A DNA stretch of 64,000 nt, from positions 16,448,449 to 16,512,448 of the forward strand of contig NC_092329.1 of NCBI RefSeq assembly GCF_036785885.1, written 5' to 3'. Numbering within the stretch: position 1 is the first letter of the stretch; each line of letters starts with the position of its first letter. A program made the translations under genes and the position numbers. Shown here piece by piece: positions 59,892 through 64,000 of this stretch. Source of the stretch: Coffea arabica (lineage: Eukaryota; Streptophyta; Magnoliopsida; Gentianales; Rubiaceae). Under the pieces are notes generated by a model. The model searched no databases. It saw nothing but the letters and a program-made list of their open reading frames with translations, and was not told the origin of the DNA.

Positions 59892-60458
59892 GAATTGAGT
59901 TTAACCCTATGCTGGCACCCTATCCAAGACCTGCCATTTGCGAGGTCGGATCAGCTGGACAGCTTTGGGTTTATAACTTACTAATGTTAAGTGCAAAGCT
60001 CAAAACTCTTTACTGAAAGGCCTTGAGTACAATGTTTAATGTTTAATGTTAAATGAGGGGATTGTTGATTTTTCGGAGAGCATAAGGTGAATGTTAAATG
60101 AGGAGATTGTTGATCTTTCGGAGGACATAAGGTGGGAGTTCGGAGGTTATAAGGTGGTAAAATATAGGGAATTGTTTATTGGCAGTTATAAGGTGAATGT
60201 TGCTCCATGTGAGCCCTATATCCTTTTAATGTTTAAAGTATTATTCATCATTGTATTTAGTTGAATGAATGATTGAATGCACGCATGAATGTTATTGTTT
60301 ATCAAGTATTTTACATTTAAAGATTCCTATTACAATTAGTTGCTCAACTACCAAATTTTTTATAGTTGAGTATCAATTTACTTGAACCTATATTACTTGG
60401 AAAAACGTGTTTACATGTTAAATTGTGTTATTCTCTTATTTTGCCTGTTTACCTGGAA

Positions 60459-60504
60459 TGCTCACTGGGCATTAGCTCATCCCACGTTTTGTTTTCTTTA
60501 ACAG
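60459..60504 (+). promoter_or_regulatory. Splice-acceptor-like module of solo LTR 7
   Basis: GGGCATTAGCTCATCCC with CTCAT, then GTTTTGTTTTCTTTAACAG|GA. It is 321 bp from the LTR end. Confidence 0.5.
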
Positions 60505-60830
60505 GATTCGGATCTGAGAGTGCTCAAGAATACTGTTAGAATGTTTGAGAGACTTTAAGTTTTATTTTAGTAGAAATGACTGTAGTGTATATATTTTTGG
60601 GTTGTAATTAAGATAGGCGCCTAATGATGAATCTTTTGTACGTGAACCTATGTAATAACTTTTGGAGGTATGTAAATGTTATTTTGAGGTGTAATGAATA
60701 TTATTTTGATTAGTTTAGAAATTTCAAGTAATTCTTGTTATGGATGGTAGTGAGTCCTAACAAGAGTTGGACAGGCGGTCCACTGACCCCTCTGATTTGC
60801 CTTTAAGGAAAGTAGGGCTGTCACATATTG

Positions 60831-61790
60831 AGTATTAATTTATACAGGTTTTACCATTTATAGTTTTGTGAGTATTTGTTTGGGAGAAATAATTAGGTCC
60901 TCAATGTTACGCTTTTGTGCTAAATTGATCGCTCCCCACAAGTTGGTCCAAACATGCAATTAATTCAAATTCAAGGATACTAAATTCTTAAACTTTTTTT
61001 TCCCAACAAAGATTATTTTAAAAGTAATCCTACATAGGCAAACTCATAAAATATAAAATCTTCAAAATTGTGGTTGTCACCTAAAGTTTCTTGAGTTTCA
61101 AATAGTGATAGCGAGAGGTTTAGAATGAAGTAAGATGCAAATCCGCAAGAGAACAAGGAAGGTTGTTAGTCACGACCATATCTAACAATTCATGGATCCA
61201 AATTTGCCGACAACGTAAACATTTGAATTGAAGTGTTAGAACACACCATGTAACAGTAACATATCTATCTTGTACGGGCAATAGAACCAATAGTTAAATA
61301 TAATTTCTTAGTTATAAAGATCTACAAGTTGCTTACGCTGAATCACAACTTATTGAAGTGCTTTTACATTATTCATAAAAGGTTACACTGATAACTTTTC
61401 CTACCCCATTCTTGATGCAAATCACATAAGAATTGCTTAGATGTGTCCTAGGAATTCCAATAACCAAAAAATGTGAAAAATAATAAAAATCCTTTTTCTT
61501 CCTGGGAAAATGGCTATTTTCGTCCCTAAACTTTTTTTTTAGAGTCGATTTAGTTCCTAACTTTTATTTCTGGCCAATTTAATACATGAACTTAATATTT
61601 GGATCCAATTAAAACCTTTTACGGTGGCGCCACCACCTAAAAGTAATTTATCTCCTAATTTAACATTAAACAAGGGCATTTTTGAAAATTTTGAATTATC
61701 TCCTCTCCACTACCAACCGCGGTCACTAGCCACCCACCTCCTCCTTCTTCTTTTATCCTTCTCTTTTCATCGACGTTTGAGTTTACATTG
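60831..61790. other. Intergenic DNA left of the Harbinger element
   Basis: No gene. The segment 61500-61620 (GGGAAAATGGCTATTTTCGTC, then two 'CCTAACTT' phrases) resembles terminal sequences of plant transposons, but I find no partner end. Confidence 0.45.
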
Positions 61791-64000
61791 GCTGCGTTTA
61801 GATTCCCTGTTTTTTGAGGTGTTTTTGAAAAACTTAACTGTAGCATTTTTTGAAAAACTACAAAAAAGATTTGGATTCTTGTTTTTGAAAAACTCCTTGT
61901 TTTTGAAAAATACAAGCGTTTGGATTGAAGAGTTTTTCAAAAACACCCACTTATTAAAGCTGTGTACAAAAGAATTGGATAATTACCCAATAACTTCAGC
62001 AATAAAGCAAATGTGACCTTTTTATAAAGGAGTTAGAATTTGCAATTCCAGTTGTGTTGGAAGTGGCATATACTACCAATTTCCTCTGTCAAATAACAAG
62101 AGGAACTTAACTTGTTTTTGGCTTTTTTGTACAATATCATCCACAAACACATGAATTAATCAGCATTTAGGTGCATACACGGGGGTAGAGCAATGCACGA
62201 ATAAGCACATATAAGATAAATGTTCAAATCCGTGGTCGACATAACACAATAACATTTGTTACTCATTCATAATCAAGTGGAAATCACACGTTTCATAGAA
62301 GAAGACTATTAAACATTTATTTAGGGCCTATCGGTCCAAGGACTCGTAGTGGAGCCTAGTTATGCACATTCAAATACATGTGAGCCGCTATCGCCCGCCG
62401 ATCTTCATTCCAATTATCTATGCCCTGCTACGACATATTGATGGGTTGTTCCGGCTGCTGTTGCTCCCCTGCTATCTGTGCATCAGCTAGGGCTCCGAGG
62501 GCTGCTTCTTCGTTGAAGTACTCATCCGCTGGAGAGTATGCGGGCATAAAATTGTGCAAAGTACAACATGCAAGCACAATATTATTTTGAGTTGCTATTA
62601 GGTAGTTCTGCATTGGATCCTTGAGTATTGAAAATCGCTTCTTAAGAACCCCAAATGTAAATGTGCACTCAATAATATTTGTAACCGATGCATGCCGCCT
62701 GTTGAACAAGCGTTTAGCAGCCCGCTCATGATGCGTGCCCTATGCTCCCCTAAACGGTGCCATAAAACCCGACATATTTCTATAAGCAGCATCTATCGCA
62801 TAATATTTCCCTGTCAATGATGTCATGTTGATGGATATGAAGGTATTGATTACAAATAGAGAAATGAGGGCTTCAAATATTGAATAATGTAAGGCCTTGA
62901 AAGTATTTAAAACTACTATTATGCACTTTCTTAACTTCTGTCTTGAAACATAAGAAGAAAAGCACATACCCTGCGGTGGCATAGGAAAACCCGAATCCGG
63001 ATCTAGCAAGGTATCTTGAAGAATTTGGGTATCATGAGCACTACCCTCCCAACCAACCCGAACATATACAAATCGCATGTCATGATCGCAGGCAGCAAGC
63101 ACACTCTGGGATAAGTCGTCATGCCGATTTCTGAACCTCTCTCGTATCTCTGCTCTGTACCAAGCGGAGACGTGCGTCCCGTTTAGTGCTCCTACACAAT
63201 CCTATAAAAGTATACAACAAAAGTAATTTTTTTTAGACTATTGTAAATTGAAATTTGAAAGCATAAAAGTGCAATCCATATGCAAAAAACACAAACCTGA
63301 AACCACGGCATGAGTGATGCATTGTTCAAAATCCTTGGGTGAGTCCTATCGAAGTCTGTTGACCTAACGAGATCACGATCGAGGCGAACTAATGCTCGTA
63401 ACACACGACGAATATGTCGATCAATCGTCTCCGTTGAATGCTGGAACTGCTCGGCTAAAACACGGTGCCGCTCATCATGACTCAGGCACATTAGAGTTAA
63501 AGCAACAGATTCATGAACCCCAATCTAATGTGAAGGATATGCATGCCAATAACCACGCTGAACCAACAAATCACACAGCAGCAGGAATTGGGGAACATCC
63601 AAGTGCATGTTTTCAATAATTCTGTCCTCATGTCCGTTTATCAGCTCAAGCACATAGTCTCTCCCCGAAAGCGCACTATCTCGAACTCTTTTTCTTATGG
63701 GGACATGGTTAAAGCGTGGGTCAAAGAACATGATACCTCGGAGCACAACTGCCATAAAAACGTTATCGATATCAATATCGTCCGTCTCGTCGTCCAGGTG
63801 CCCGCCCTGAATGTGCCCTTGATTATCCATCCCACTGCTATAACTATCAAGTATGCAATTGGCCAAGGGAATCCCTACAAAGGTAGGAGTCAAAAAGTGG
63901 AGGTCAACAATGCGCCGGTTATATGCACAAATATTGTAGACTGAACAATCATGATAATTTACTTGAACCTATTTGACGAAAAACAAGCATAGCAAAACAA
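61790..64000 (-). mobile_element. PIF/Harbinger transposon, decayed, cut by the window edge
   Basis: A broken HARBI1-type transposase gene lies at 63830-62356. The 3' end is probably near 61790-61800 (CTGCGTTTAGATTCC, TIR-like), followed by several TTTTTGAAAAA palindromic words (61824-61945), which could be subterminal transposase sites. The other end is beyond or near 64000, so no TIR pair or target duplication could be checked. Confidence 0.6.
62356..63830 (-). pseudogene. PIF/Harbinger (HARBI1-like) transposase, broken
   Basis: Probable exons on the minus strand are 63830-63297, 62970 upstream to 63201 (i.e. 63201-62970), and 62810-62356, with GT..AG introns of 95 and 159 bp. Readable blocks are YVLELINGHEDRI, VHESVALTLMCLSHDERH, HSTETIDRHIRRVLRAL, DCVGALNGTHV, GWEGSAHDTQIL, KYYAIDAAY, NIIECTF and GVLKKRF, the signature of HARBI1-like DDE nucleases. 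Lesions: a TAG inside the segment before GVHES (about 63521), a stop after PFRGA (about 62740), a stop after QPINMS (62428), and a 6-bp duplication at 62653-62664 next to the catalytic Glu. The first catalytic Asp is Asn (GALNGTH, codon 63181-63183); the second Asp (63031-63033) and the Glu (62668-62670) remain. A Myb-like partner protein, usual for these elements, is not in the window. Confidence 0.82.

Larger units (their letters stand above)
57559..60825 (+). mobile_element. Solo LTR 7 (3267 bp)
   Basis: It runs from TGTGAGAACTCCG to AGGGCTGTCACA. Flanks are TATCG (57554-57558) and TATTG (60826-60830), a 5-bp duplication with one CG-to-TG change. It carries the stem-loop, the acceptor module and diverged spaced modules near 58660 and 58840. 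It also has a two-unit repeat of about 47 bp (60045-60135, GATTGTTGATYTTTCGGAG). No ORF of substance. Confidence 0.85.

Noticed and set aside
61624..62016. 130-codon ORF starting MAPPPKSN
   Set aside because: It runs through the repetitive TTTTTGAAAAA array at the Harbinger end; composition reflects the repeat, no domain.

Overview
The window comes from a repeat-rich plant nuclear genome, almost certainly a eudicot. The evidence is plant-type transposons of many classes, AT-rich introns with GT..AG borders, and one plant-specific RMR (PA domain/TM/RING-H2) gene. Only that gene looks like an ordinary host gene. No rRNA, tRNA or CRISPR array was seen.

Layout. (1) 726-31732 is one old Athila/Tat-like Ty3/gypsy retrotransposon with target duplication GTTGT. 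It has no pol, and later insertions swelled it to 31 kb. Its 5' LTR (726-11006) holds a hAT-type non-autonomous element (1093-1971), a solo LTR (2369-4450) and a LINE (about 5231-10567) that itself holds a solo LTR (5402-8619). Its internal region holds a solo LTR (14781-21597) containing another solo LTR (15464-18417). Its 3' LTR (23453-31732) holds a solo LTR (23533-29839) containing another (25407-28659). Removing the insertions leaves two LTRs of about 1.97 kb each, which supports the reconstruction. (2) 32474-38586 is a Mutator-like element with 137-bp terminal inverted repeats, a broken transposase gene and a convergent zf-GRF ORF. (3) 38849-40171 is a TRIM element. (4) 42304-47320 is the RMR gene on the minus strand, four exons, 450 aa. 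(5) 47850-48696 is a second copy of the hAT-type element. (6) 49930-57342 is a candidate Helitron that received a young, intact Ty1/copia element (51315-55998). (7) 57559-60825 is a seventh member of the solo-LTR family. (8) From about 61.8 kb to the window edge lies a decayed PIF/Harbinger element.

The most interesting signal is in the seven solo LTRs (2.1-3.9 kb each, 5-bp target duplications, no internal domains). Although strongly diverged, they share an ordered set of structures. These are: a stem-loop whose stem sequence changes with compensating substitutions while the loop core GTACTTTATC stays fixed (six of seven); a 19-bp near-palindrome (four of seven); a palindrome/branch-point/polypyrimidine/CAG splice-acceptor-like module about 250-375 bp from the conserved end (seven of seven); and a conserved terminal block with hairpins. 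They also carry a degenerate module spaced about 185 bp that is shared with the unrelated Athila-like LTR. I know of no description of this combination, but no database search could be run.
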